A stretch of DNA of 64,000 bases from Alligator mississippiensis (lineage: Eukaryota; Chordata; Crocodylia; Alligatoridae). The notes under the pieces were generated by a model, which had not been told where the DNA came from, did not search any database, and worked only from the letters and a program-made list of their open reading frames with translations. Both the position numbers and the translations under genes were made by a program. The stretch covers positions 56,715,444-56,779,443 of the forward strand of contig NC_081832.1 of assembly GCF_030867095.1 (NCBI RefSeq), written 5' to 3'. This document shows positions 44,124 through 54,906 of this stretch, one piece after another (positions within the stretch are counted from its first letter, which is position 1; each line of letters starts with the position of its first letter).

Positions 44124-45207
44124 GGCCCCCTCTACACACACAGGTAAAGGTGCAATGGAATCTAATGGGTGATTCACACAATCGTGCCTACTGCCATGCC
44201 ACACATATGTGGCAGGAGGCATGACTGTAGTATCATATATTAGTTCCCATTATGTCTTATTGCTGGTGCAAAGGGGGAGAGGGGGTGGGCAATCCTGAGG
44301 TCTCCCTGAACCAGAAAGAAGCAAGCTCCTGTGGCTAGAAGCTCCATGCACCCCAGTTGAGGGACTCCTACCTGTGGTGTGTGAAACCACCAGGGCAGGA
44401 GGATTGCTGCAGGGACAATTCCCCTATCCTAGGTGTGTGTGAAACTCCCAGGATGGAGGATTGCCACTGCAGTGAATCTCCAGCCCTGGGGGTTTCCTGC
44501 CCCAGGGATTTCCCTGCAGTAGCTCTCTGGCCCCGGGGGTTTTCCGCTCCAGGATAGGGAGATCACCCCTGTGGCGATCCTCCCACCCTGGGAGTTTCAC
44601 ACATGCCTGGGATAGAAGATTGCTTTTGTGATGATCTTTCTGCTCTGGGGGTTTTGTGCACCTCTAGGGCAGGGGCATTGTCCTTGTAGCCATTCTCAGG
44701 CCCTAGGGGTTCCCCACAGTCTTGGGGTAGGGAGATCAGCAGTGGTCCTCCCAACATAGGATTTTCACGCACCCCTGGGCTGGGGGAATCGCTCCTGCAG
44801 TGATACTGGGGGTTTCCTTTGAGGCACACTGTGAGGATGCAGTGTCTGCAGTTGTGGGACTGAGTCCCAGCTTCTGTGGGACTGAGTCCCAGCAGCTGTA
44901 GATCCAGAATCCACAGGTTCTGTGGCTGAGAGCCCTAGCAGTTGCAGAAATCACAGTCCTGCCTGGGCAAGGTACAGCCCTGTGTCTGGGAGCCCTGTCA
45001 GCTATCAGCAGCCCTGCTACATGTACACATTAAAGCTTGATAGGATAGCAACAAGCTATAAAGTCAGTATACATTTTTTAGGTTTAATTTCATAGCTATT
45101 TGGATCTTTTTAGTATGTGATAGGTACTTTGCACATGTAGCTGATCTCCAGGTAAATAAGCAATTAACCAGGTAATTGTTAGGTACTTTGAAGATGTAGA
45201 GGGGACC
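44124..45207. mobile_element. DNA element family B, copy B2
   Basis: The ends GGCCCCCTCTACACAC and (inverted) GGTCCCCTCTACATC form the terminal repeat. Both subterminal zones contain GGTAAAGGTG/CAGGTAA-type words. The interior matches B1: the palindrome around ACACATATGTGGCAGGAGGCATGA, and a chain of alternating units with CTGGGGGTTT and AAACTCCCAG cores (44370-44830). It shares the distal AGCTATAAAGTCAGTATACATTTTTT block with B1. It encodes nothing. Confidence 0.7.
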
Positions 45208-46371
45208 TCAGTGTGGGATGATATCCATACTCTCTTTATTACCTATCACTTATTTTCTAGATATTTATCTATTTATTTTAATATGTACTTAAACATACAC
45301 TTTAAATATAGAAGCACAAGTTGGATCATTTGAAATAGTTATACTCCTGGACATGGGTATGGTATTTCAAGAACAAGAATTAACAATTAACTTAAAAAAT
45401 TCTAATATCTGTTGTAAGTGCAAATCTCTCGCTTAATCTAGGTGTTTTTATTGTCATTGTTGATTTTTAACGAATGGTCCTTTGATGCTAATGAGGTGTT
45501 TCTTTTGTCTTTGACTAACTATAAATAAATAAAATGAACCTGAGTCATTGGGTCTCCGGTTCTTTCATTGTATTGTTACACAGTGTAGTAGGCAGAATGT
45601 TTGCTCCTGAGGCTATAATGGAGGTTTCAGGTATTGCAAATGGAGTAGAAAGGCAGTATATATTATATGGCTTCTTTTTTCTTCTGTGTGGCTGTTGTAC
45701 AGAAGCTTAGTTATATGGCTGAGAGGCCATAGCTAAGAAATAGGCAGAATATCTATGGCACATTCCACTCTTGGTTAAGGGAGATTTACAGCGAAATTCC
45801 TGCTATAAATGGCTGGTGTTCTATAGAGCAATAACTCACTTCCTACACTGCTTAGAGACTGCAGAATTGGCTTTGGCAGAGGCCTATCAGGTCAATGAAC
45901 AATATGTACCATGTGAAGCAAGAGAGCTAGAATGTCAGATGGAGTGAAAGAGGAATTACACAGAGTTGAGATACATATGAATATATAAGTTCTGTGAATC
46001 TAAGAACTGACTGTACAGGAAGACCTGCATTCTCCTTTTCCTGGTTCTGGACCTGATCTTTGTCCTTGTTCTTGTCCTTGTCCTTGTCCTGAGAAGAAAT
46101 GAGATGGCCTAATGGTTCTAAAAAGACCAAGTATCTTGTGCTTTTTGTCCATACCACTTTTAGAATGAAAGTTCATGAAACTCTCTTAGAGAATTCTATT
46201 TTATTGAAGTAATCAGAAACAATAGATATCATAAATAAAAATAAAAAAATCTAAATGATGCACTAGACTGTGGCAGAAAAGCATGACAAGGAGCAAAAGA
46301 TACGATATGATGAAACACAAGACCAAGGCCAATGGGGTAGAGTGTGAAACTTTTCCCTACAAACATTAGAC
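45208..46371. other. AT-rich DNA with a CTTGTC minisatellite
   Basis: A tandem run of CTTGTC hexamers lies at about 46058-46090 and accounts for the KDKDKNKDKD peptide of the minus frame there. No other feature was seen. Confidence 0.4.
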
Positions 46372-46692
46372 CAGTGGTTCTCAACCATGGTGCTGTGGAA
46401 TGCTGGGGTGCTTTGGGATCTTTTCAGGGGTATTGTGGGATGCCCCAAAATGTTAGCACTAGTAGGTGTGCAAACATAATTCACAAGATAAACCCTGAGA
46501 TTTCAAATAGAAATCCATAGTGTTAAAAACATTGTACTCTGTTATGGGTTTTCCCAGTTCTTTGCAACAGAAGAACTGCTCTGTTATTCTTGCCCTGTCA
46601 AAAAAAAAAAGTGAAAATAAAGAGCTGGTATTTTCCAAGGTGTGCTTTGAGTTTAACAAGCGGTGCCTTGAGTGTAAAAAGGTTTCGTTAGA
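46372..46692. mobile_element. Charlie-type hAT relic F2
   Basis: It begins CAGTGGTTCTCAACCATGGTGC, the canonical Charlie-like terminus. The block TGAGATTTCAAATAGAAATCCA and GTGTGCAAACATAATTCACAAGATAAA is the inverted match of F1 at 13275-13370. GTGCCTTGAGTGTAAAAAGG near 46690 looks like the other terminus lacking its last bases. Non-coding. Confidence 0.75.
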
Positions 46693-49390
46693 CTATCAAA
46701 CAGGGGAAGGAAGAAAATAATGCACTAAGGACAAAATCCAAAGTGAAGACAGTGTTCCTGAAATGAAATCTGTTTTTAACTTTAAACTGTTCTCTATGTT
46801 TCTTGTTATTTCATATTTGTATGAATCTCTTCTTCTCTGGAGAACTGTCTGAGATAGACAGTTGCAGCAATGATACCATACCATTCTCTGCCAGCAGTAT
46901 GACCTGTAAAACCCATTGATGCTTATTTCACATTTACTAAATCTTTGGAAACCAGAATTTTAACTGATCTTTTCCACCTATTTGTTCCTCACTTAGCCAA
47001 ACTAAAAGAGAATAAACACATTCTGATAAGCAGTGATTTATGATGTGTAGTCAAGGTAACAATAAAGAAAGTAAGTATGATAAAAGGTCCTATAGCTAGT
47101 ACTACTTATATTCTTCCCTAGTTCACACAAAATTTCTCCAAAATATAAAGAGCTCAGCTAAAAGTTGTAATTACCTATTGGTGAATAATACAAGCTCCTT
47201 TTAATTTTGTGTTTCATGCCAAGAAATGATTGGGAATAAATTCTGCAGAACTGTACAAGATGCTCTGTCTGTCAGTCTGGAATCTATGCCACCTTCTGTT
47301 GCCAGAAGCAATAATTTGGAAAGAAAAGTAAGAGAAAAGCTTGAGGGGTCTCAGTTAATTCTGTAAAGTTTGGGGTTCTGTTTGCTAAGTGCAGCCAATA
47401 TGGGGTGGACATATGCAGCTGATGGCATGAATGACTTGGGGCATGGAGTTGTGAATACAACTGTTAGAAATTTGGAATGATGCTTAATGAAGAAATGAGC
47501 ACTCAGCTTTCCTATTTTAGCACTTATTGATTACAACTATCTATTTATGTCATATTCAAAGGCAAGCAGTTGCTGGCGTATATTTAATTCCTGTCTTATA
47601 TTATTTACACAAATTTCTAGAAGATAGATTTTAAAATCACAGCAGTCTTATTAGCAGACAGTAGAGCAAATATTGAAATCATCCTCATTTTTCCTTTTTC
47701 TTTTTTTGTTTTGGTTTTATAGTTTATCTAGAGGATACAAAATAAAATCAACACGGGCTTAATGACAATTTGAACCCAGGATGTAGATATCTTTGCTTGT
47801 TTTGTTTTTTAAAGATTACTAAGATCTCAGGTACCAATTCTATTGCAAACTGACTGGGAAGTCCCTTCAAATGGATGGTTCTTAGATACCTAGACAAGCC
47901 TAGAACAGTGAGTTAGGTCTAACTTTCTTCTTAAGCCAAAGGCTGAGAAATATACCATGGACAAGATGCTACAGCAGCAGCCCAAAGGGAAATCTTCTCT
48001 ACCTCAATCGCGTGGGGACAAAGGCCAGCAGAGACAATAAATTAATCATATGAATTGAAACACCTTGCCTAGGTCCTCAAGGCAAGTGGGGAATTCATAA
48101 AAAGGGCTTTACTCCTTTGACCTCCAGTTTATGATTCATATGATTCTTTCATATTGCCCATATTTCATAAGTTTGAAATATGGCTCTGTCTCAAAGGGTT
48201 TTGATTTGGTTTGTGTAAGCTTATATACTTATCCAGGATATAGCCATATAACCGGAATATGCAGATTTGGATTGCAAATGTCATGAAGGCATGCTTCTCT
48301 AGAAGTTTCTGGCATTTCCAGTTTTTTCTGCTTGAAATATTATGAGAAAATGTTTGCTTATTTTTAAATATTTTGGCATCTCCAGTTCTGATCTAGAAAC
48401 CACAGAGCAAAGATGCATGAAATGAGATGAAAAATGTAAACTAATTTTTCCTCAGAAAAGGCTGGTTTAAATTAGCCTTTAAAAAGAGTCAAAGGTTCAG
48501 TGAGTTCTGTAGTTTTCTCTCAACTAGGTTTTCTATTTCTGTGTATTATTGGACTTTTCATGAGCCATGAAACAGAAGATTTAATGCTTGAGTGCCCCCT
48601 GAGTGAATAATTGCACAATCTACATTGTCATGCACACACAACTCATTTACATACAGGTAGTTTAATTCATACAAACACTACCACTTTAACCTATGGCATA
48701 CTCTTCCACTAAGTGCTCATTGCCCTACCAGGGATGACTGTTTCACATTCCTTAAAAGGGTCTGTGTGGTTTCCAGCTGCATTATTGCAGTCATAACCCT
48801 AAATGGTTATGTAAAGATACAATTCCAGCCAAATTGTTTAAGTACAGGCTTCTTGATGGAAATGTACAAAATAAAAGATAGAAGTTGTTATCTATGCAAA
48901 AGGTCTGCATTTACTAAAGCATCACACTGCAGTAGTTTCCAATATGCAAATAGATGCATTAAGCAGATACTGTAAATTGAGGAGAGGAGAAGTGAAACTC
49001 TGCTTACTAATGAGAAAAGGTACCCAGCAGTCAGAGAAGGCTCCTTGTATTGATTAGGGATTTGTTATGCTACAATAGGAGTGTGTGTTTTGAACTGGAG
49101 ACAATAGATCATGACACTGAGTCTGGTCTCTATTAAATAGTTTTCATGACTGGCATTATGTAACTGACTTTGAATCTCTGCAGGTGACACTTTCTGCAAA
49201 GAGAATAGGCCTTTGTGATCTCACAAAGGTGACTGAAGGACATAGACATTAAGAGAACTGAAAGCTGAAGGTTGAAAACCCAAGGTTTGGGCCAGCAAAA
49301 GAAAAGAAAAGTAAGGGCATGGGAATGTAAGGCCAAACTGTTAATCTGAAGTTTCTTATTTTTCTCTATATAAGGGAGGAAGAAAGATGA
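46693..49390. other. Long unique AT-rich stretch
   Basis: No coding domain, RNA gene or recognisable repeat over about 2.7 kb. It is one of the longest repeat-poor parts of the window. Confidence 0.4.
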
Positions 49391-49394
49391 TGGT

Positions 49395-49580
49395 ATGGAT
49401 GTTTGAATAGGACTTAGAAGACCTGAATAACTGACTTTGGGTCTCTGGAGATGCTCCTGTTACCTAATTCTGATCCCTTGTAAGACCCCAGGAAATCCTT
49501 GAAAGTGCCTTTGTTTCAGTTCCTGTTTGTAAAGGGAGATTAATTGCACCGCCCTACTTCACAGGTTTTCTGTGAATATA
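49395..49580 (+). repeat. MIR SINE
   Basis: GGACTTAGAAGACCTGAATA, CCTTTGTTTCAGTTCCTGTTTGTAAAGGGAGATTA and CCGCCCTACTTCACAGGTTTTCTGTGAA follow the MIR order of core, CTGTAAAATGGGGATAA and CCTACCTCACAGGGTTGTTGTGA. Diverged but clear. Confidence 0.6.
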
Positions 49581-49604
49581 TATCTATATCTGTGTCTGTC
49601 TATA

Positions 49605-51170
49605 TCTAATATAATAAAAGCCTTAGTCTGTCTGTCTGTCTTTCTGTGACACTCTGGGCCAACTGTGCATGCACCACCCATGGGGCAGGCAGTGATTGGC
49701 TGGCCCAGAGCATTACAGACAGACAGACAGGAGGAGGCAGAGGTGGAGGCAGTCAGGAGCCAGGTGGTTGGCAGCACAGGGTGCTCCCTGCCGTGGTGCA
49801 CAGCATGCTCCCTGCCATGGGCCGTGGCCACGTGGTGCACTGCTGCAGGGTGCTGCCGCATGGCACAGCATGGCACACCAAACCACGCCTGCAACCTGCT
49901 CCACTACCTTCCACTCCCTGCCACCTGTTGTTGCGAGGCACAGTGCAGTATGCCCCTAGACCACAGCCGACTGGGAGTGGAAGGTGGCAAGGAGGGAGAG
50001 GAGAGCAGGCATGGTGTGGCCCCATGGCAGTGCACCCCACCCCACCTCACCCCACTATGCTATACCCCTGACTGCGTGCCCCACTCCCTGGCCCCCAACT
50101 GCCTTTGCCCGGGGAAGGGCATTCAGGGGTATTTGCATGTGGCCAGACACTGAGTGGGGGCAGCATGGGGCATGGGGTAGCAGCTACAGCTACCACATGC
50201 AAGCTTCCCCCCCGCACTTCCTGGAAGGTGGTGCAGGGTGGAGTAGCAGGAGCTGGTGGTGGCGGCATTGAATGGGGCCGGATGTGGGAGGAGCCAGGGG
50301 AAGGGGATGTGCCTCTCCATTGGCTCCCCGACACCACACCCTGGGATGAGTCTCTGGGCTCTGATTGTCCCATGACCTAGCCCAGCTGGGTCCCAGTTCA
50401 CAGTGACTGGGCCCCAGCTGGGCTGGGTTGTGGGGCAATCAGAGACTAGTGGCTCCTGCAGGGGCGTGGTGTCAGGAAGCCAAGGCAGCTGTGGCCCCTT
50501 CCCCTGGCTCCTCCCACATCCAGCCCCATTCAATGTCACCACCCGCTTCTGCTGCTCCACCCTGCACCACCTGGCATCATGTGAGTCCCACCATGGGGTG
50601 GGCCGGACAGCGGGGCACATGGTGCAGTGCTGCTGTCAAAACAGTGGCAGTGAGACACAGAGCAGAAGCTGAGTGAAACCCACAGCTGAGGCCTGCCCTT
50701 GCCCCATGCACAAAGTGGGGGGCCATGGCTCCGCCCAGCTCCCCCATGCCATGCCCCTGGATGAGCCACTGGGGTCTCATTGATGCATAACTTGGCCCGG
50801 CTGGGGCCCCATTCATGGTGGCTGGGGCTCTGGCTGGGCCAGGTCATGAGACAATCAGAGCCCAGTGACTCCTTCATTGGTGTGGCACGGCAGGGAGAAG
50901 GCGGGGAATGGACCCGGACCCAAATTGGCAGGGGGGAGGGGGGGAATGGGTCCAGACCTGAAGGTAGGGGGAGCAGGCCCGGACCCAAACCAGAGAAGGG
51001 GAGTGGGTCCGAACCCGAACCATAGGCAGGGAATGGGCCCAGACCTGAACTGGCGGGGGGTGGGGGGAGCAGGATGGGCCCAGACCCAAACCCGGACCCA
51101 AAGTGGGGAGGGGCTGGATGCAGGCCTGTGTCCCCTGCTTGCCCGTCATACTTGATGGGCAATTTGCTAT
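49605..51170 (+). mobile_element. Helitron-like GC-rich element
   Basis: The 5' end TCTAATATAATAAAAGCC resembles the TC-starting, TATAATAAAAGGC-type 5' ends of vertebrate Helitrons, and is followed by CTGTCTGTCTGTC. The 3' end has an 8-bp hairpin, GCCCGTCA-TACT-TGATGGGC (51141-51160), six bases before CTAT at 51167-51170, where Helitrons have hairpin then CTRR. There are no long terminal inverted repeats or obvious target duplication. It holds no Rep/helicase gene. The long frames inside (49665-50153 plus, 50536-51378 minus) come from GC-rich repeats and have no known domain. Confidence 0.45.
50205..50590. repeat. Large near-perfect palindrome inside the Helitron-like element
   Basis: The left arm (about 50215-50398) faces the right arm (about 50402-50582): GGTGGTGCAGGGTGGAG and CTCCACCCTGCACCACC, GGGGCCGGATGTGGGAGG and CCTCCCACATCCAGCCCC, AGCCCAGCTGGGTCCCAGT and ACTGGGCCCCAGCTGGGCT. 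There is almost no spacer. A smaller related palindrome is at about 50755-50890 (CCCGGCTGGGGCC, then GTCATGAGACAATCAGAGCCCAGTG). Confidence 0.75.
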
Positions 51171-51839
51171 AGACATAGATATAGATATAAATTACAGAGA
51201 GAGATATACTGAAATACCATGGGGCTGGCCATACAAAAATATCTAAATTAGATGGAAGAAAAAGATGAAGTTGGAAGTATGTGGGTGGATGGGTCTCAAG
51301 AAAGGATGAAGGATGTCTGCAGAGCTCACTTAGAATACAAAAAATAATAAATCCCAAATCCTTGGATCCTACAAACATCAGCTGGAAACAAGAAGCTAAG
51401 TAACAAACCTTTTACCATTTGGTTTTTCAATTTGAACTGCTGAAAGATCACTCATCCCCAACTAAATAACTATCTGTTCTGCAAGAATGGTCTCCTGTAA
51501 CATTTATATCTTGCTCAAGGCTAATCAGGGGAGGTTTATAAATCTTAGAAATCACTCTATAGCACATTTAGAGCTCATTTCACAGTAGTTTAAGGGGTTG
51601 CAATGAAGTTAATAGCCCCTTCCACGTTTCTTAGGTGTTTGTGATTTAGAAATGGTAAAACATTTATAACACTTTAAAATTATTTCCAAAACTAACACAA
51701 TAAATCCAAGCATTGTGTAATCTACAGGAGATAAAAGATATTTGTCAAGGTGCATTAAAGGAGGCATATTTTCAAGTGTTTTCCATTAATGTTACATATC
51801 AATATCACAAATTCCCATGATTTTGTAACATACTTAGCA
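51171..51839. other. AT-rich spacer
   Basis: It starts with a short AGATAT-type microsatellite and has no gene or other recognised repeat. Confidence 0.4.
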
Positions 51840-51854
51840 GAATTTGCATGCGCA

Positions 51855-52050
51855 CGCGCACACACACACACGCTTTATATATATAGATATATATATATAT
51901 AGATATATATATGTATGTATGTATGTGTGTATATATATTATACATAATATATTTAATATAAATATATTAAGTATACATATATATCTATATATCTATCTAT
52001 CTATCTATATATATATATATAAGTGTGTGTATGTATGTATTTACACACAT
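51855..52050. repeat. Compound (CA)n, (TA)n, (ATGT)n, (CTAT)n microsatellite
   Basis: Alternating CA, TATATAGA, GTAT and CTAT runs fill the segment and explain the Tyr/Ile-rich 98-codon frame there. Confidence 0.9.
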
Positions 52051-52054
52051 ATTT

Positions 52055-52330
52055 TCAGCCATCTCATGATGTGTCCAAACCTTTGCAGCTTCCTTTATCA
52101 CATAACCTCTAACAACAGTTTGCAGGCTTCCATTTCTTAACTGATTTGCTTCTTGGCACACACGGTCCATTGCTCAGTGTACAAGATATGCAGCAGTTTC
52201 CTAAAGCAGGTTGATATGATACTGCCACTAAACTCCATGGTGTTTGCCCTACCATACATAAATATTGGTTTCACAATCTTCTTTCATCTGCTTCTGACAT
52301 CTTTAATTTGGTTTCTTATTTTTATGTATA
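52055..52330 (-). pseudogene. LINE ORF2 C-terminal fragment, unit 1
   Basis: On the minus strand it gives FMYGRANTMEFSG, STCFRKLLHILYTE and RKLQRFGHIMRW. This is the region after the RT in RTE-like and related LINEs (lYGxExW, RRLLxISYTEHKT, RxLxWFGH). It is about 80% identical by eye to 53390-53645 and truncated at the same 5' point. Confidence 0.55.
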
Positions 52331-52374
52331 TGCGAATGGGGGCATGGCTAACCATGTATATATATATAATACAC

Positions 52375-52617
52375 CAAAGAGTCCCATCAAGTATGGGACT
52401 TTCAGGTGCAGGAGCTTGCTACTTCCTGGTGCAGGGGGAGCCTGACATGGCAATCCCAGGTTCTCCCTATACTGACAATAAGGAGTAATAGGGTCTGATG
52501 CTGGATCCCATAATCACATTTCTTGCCATGCACGTGTGGCATGGCAGGAAGCATGATTGCATGGATTGTGCATTGGGTCCTAGCACACTTTTACCTGAGC
52601 ATCTAGAGGGGCCTTAA
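52375..52617 (-). repeat. Family B terminal fragment, copy B3
   Basis: On the minus strand it begins AGGCCCCTCTAGATGCTCAGG, then TAAAAGTGTG, and the CATGCCACACGTGCATGGCA palindrome, matching the left end of B2. It is truncated inside and lies between two LINE fragments. Confidence 0.6.
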
Positions 52618-52619
52618 AG

Positions 52620-53650
52620 GTCAGTGCTGATAGTTTTACTAAGAGCTGATCAGCGGCTGCTGATCATTGAATTTAGATCTTTGGCTAACTTTGTGCACTC
52701 TATCAGTTAAAGCCCCATCTGGTCCTTAATACTGGTTTCCCAACTTTTCTTGAGTCTACCTCTTTTTCTTTTTCTCTCCACTGCACGCTGCATTATGATG
52801 TTGGCAAGGGTGTCCAGTAGGGCTGTATGAAGCTTCAGTCACTGATTCAACAGACCTGGAAGTGGACCAGAAGCACTTCCAGTACATTTCTAGGTCTGCT
52901 GTGAATCTATGGGGGACCCCCCCTTCCCTGCCTCTGGCTCAACAACTGGTGCCTCCTGGGTCTCGGGGGGTACCTGGGCCCCCCCCCATGGCCAATTGCC
53001 AAGCCTGGGGGAGTGCGGGGGTGGGGGTTCAGCATGCTCAGTGGTGGACCCAGAAGTGAACTGGAACTACTTCTGGTCCTCTTCTGGATTTGCCACTGAG
53101 CACGTGGGGCTCCCCCTGTGCTCCTGTGGGATGCCACATCCACCCCACCATTGCAGTGTTCACGAGCTATGCCTGGTACACTGAGGTATGTAGAAAAAAC
53201 ACTTAAAGCTGTGTCTATGGCCAAATTGCTGATTCTCCGAAGAAGCATTGAATCTTCAGATTCGGATGAGGCCAAATTGAATCGGGACAGTGATCCAAAT
53301 CAATGAATTGAATCCTGTCCCCAACTGAGGCTGAATCAGAATCGGAATCGAATATGGCTCATTTTGCACACCCCAGTGTCCAGCCTTCCTGATGTGTCCA
53401 AACCATTATAGCTTCTTTTGTCAGACAACCTCCAATAATAGTTCATAGGTTCCAAGTTCTTGACTGATTTGCTGCTTCATAGACACATTGGTCTGGTGCT
53501 CAGTGTATGAGACACATAGCAGTCTCTTAAAGCAGGTTGATATCATACTGCCACTAAACTCTATGGTGTTTGCCCTACCATACATAAATATTGGTCTGAC
53601 ACTTTTGCTCTCATCTGCTTCTGACATCGTCAATTCAGTTTCTTATTGTT
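52620..53650 (-). pseudogene. LINE ORF2 C-terminal fragment, unit 2, split by a hAT
   Basis: From 53633 the minus strand reads SKSVRPIFMYGRANTIEF, STCFKRLLCVSYTEHQTN, then EVV, stop, QKKL, stop, WFGHI. Past the hAT insertion it goes on with LANIIMQRAVERKRKRGRLK, then KSWETSIKDQMGL and ECTKLAKDLNSM. This is the WFGH...IMQG..GKRxRGRPxxxWxxxIKEWTGL terminal module of RTE-type and related LINEs. In-frame stops and the insertion make it dead. The exact clade is uncertain. Confidence 0.6.
52818..53375. mobile_element. Non-autonomous hAT element, copy A4, perfect 8-bp target duplication
   Basis: It runs from TAGGGCTGTATGAAGC to TTTTGCACACCCCA, flanked by GTGTCCAG at 52810-52817 and 53376-53383. Family A features are present (GTATGTAGAAAAAACACTTAAAGCTGTG, GATTC heptamers, an AAGTGGACCAGAAGCACTTCC half-hairpin). 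Part of the left subterminal region is deleted, so it is shorter (558 bp). It interrupts a LINE C-terminal fragment. Confidence 0.9.
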
Positions 53651-54892
53651 AATGTTTGACTTAGGCTGATGTCGCAATTGTCAGTGTTGCTTCTCAGAAA
53701 TAACAGTGTACATAGGATGATGCTAATAGGTCAGCTAGAAAAAAATGTGATTTTTTTTTAGGCTTTGGGGCTAGGAACTGAGTAATAGCTGAGTTCTGTG
53801 TTTTCAATGGGATCACTCAGCTATAAAGTTCATTGGGATTCTGTAATCTGTTATTTAAAGTAAATTACATGAATTACGCAGCAAACCATGAATTACACAG
53901 CAGAGTGAAAATGTTTAGATGATGAACTAAGTCTTCAATACCTGTTGCTTACAAGCATGTTATTTCAGCAACTTCTCATTTGAGCAAGACCACTGTAGTT
54001 CATCATGCCATACAGCAATATGCATGATTTTTTAGTAAATTATTCTCTGCACAAGCAGACATCTGTTAATTCACTGCTTGCAGTTTATTAGACTAATACA
54101 TGTAAACTGCTTTGAGCAATAAATTACAAGATTAGGGCTTTTAACGCTTAGGGATATCATTAAGCATTGTATGCTGGAAGTAGATTTGACAAATGCTCTT
54201 TGCTAATGGAGTTTATTTAAAGGAAAATCTGCATGAATGAATTTTAATTACTGTCATATTAAAGGATATAAAAACAACTAATGTCAAAGGTGTAATAATC
54301 CTGTTGATTCATTTTCATTGTTTGTCTGTTATGTAGCTGTGTTTACACATATATTTTTTCAAAAAAGTAAACACCCCCCTTTTGTTCAAAATTGAGATCT
54401 TAACTAAGATCTGAATTATCCAAGATGTTGTGCCTTTGCATCATAATGAACTTTATGCATTTAAACATCTAGAGTACATACCCAGTTGAGAACACAGATG
54501 CAGATCTATCATGAAATTATATAGAGTGCTATGGAAACTGACAAGGCTGAAGGGGCAAGAAATCCCAGATGTTTCCAATCTGGGAAAAAGGAAAATATTC
54601 TGCATCTGGGTCCTTGAATGTTTTCCTGCTCTGCACAGAAAGGAATACGTATTTTCATCTGGGGCACAAGGGTTTGTTTTAGTTCAAGATAAATATTTAT
54701 CACCTTTTCTAATGTAAAAATATTGTTCTGTCCTTCGTTGCAGAATTTCCCCCTTTTCTTCCAAATTTTCCTTAAAATTTCAGTTTTTGTTAAGCAGAGA
54801 TTTTGAAAAGGAAATCTAAGAGTTACAGTTATGCTCTGCAACAAAACCAGTCTACTAACCTAACCATTGTCCATGAGCAAATCTGTTTCTCA
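53651..54892. other. AT-rich unique DNA, possible conserved non-coding segment
   Basis: No gene. The stretch 54010-54310 is repeat-free and rich in TAATTA, TTTAATTAC and AATAATCC words, the sort of sequence found in conserved developmental enhancers. This is only an impression; conservation cannot be judged from one sequence. Confidence 0.3.
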
Positions 54893-54906
54893 CCAGTAGA
54901 GGGCAG
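54893..54906 (+). promoter_or_regulatory. CTCF-like motif
   Basis: CCAGTAGAGGGCAG fits the CTCF core CCASYAGRKGGCRS at all 14 positions. It lies in unique-looking DNA, not inside an element I recognise. CTCF sites bound in vertebrate genomes organise loops and boundaries. Occupancy cannot be inferred from the motif. Confidence 0.5.

Noticed and set aside
49665..50153. Overlapping frames of 140-160 codons on the plus strand
   Set aside because: Several frames are open at once in CpG-poor, GC-rich repeat DNA, the sign of biased composition rather than coding.
50536..51378. 280-codon minus-strand open frame
   Set aside because: It lies across the GC-rich, palindromic Helitron-like element. The peptide is Pro/Ser/Gly-rich with periodic GSGSDPLPFSGLG-like units from sequence repeats and no known domain.
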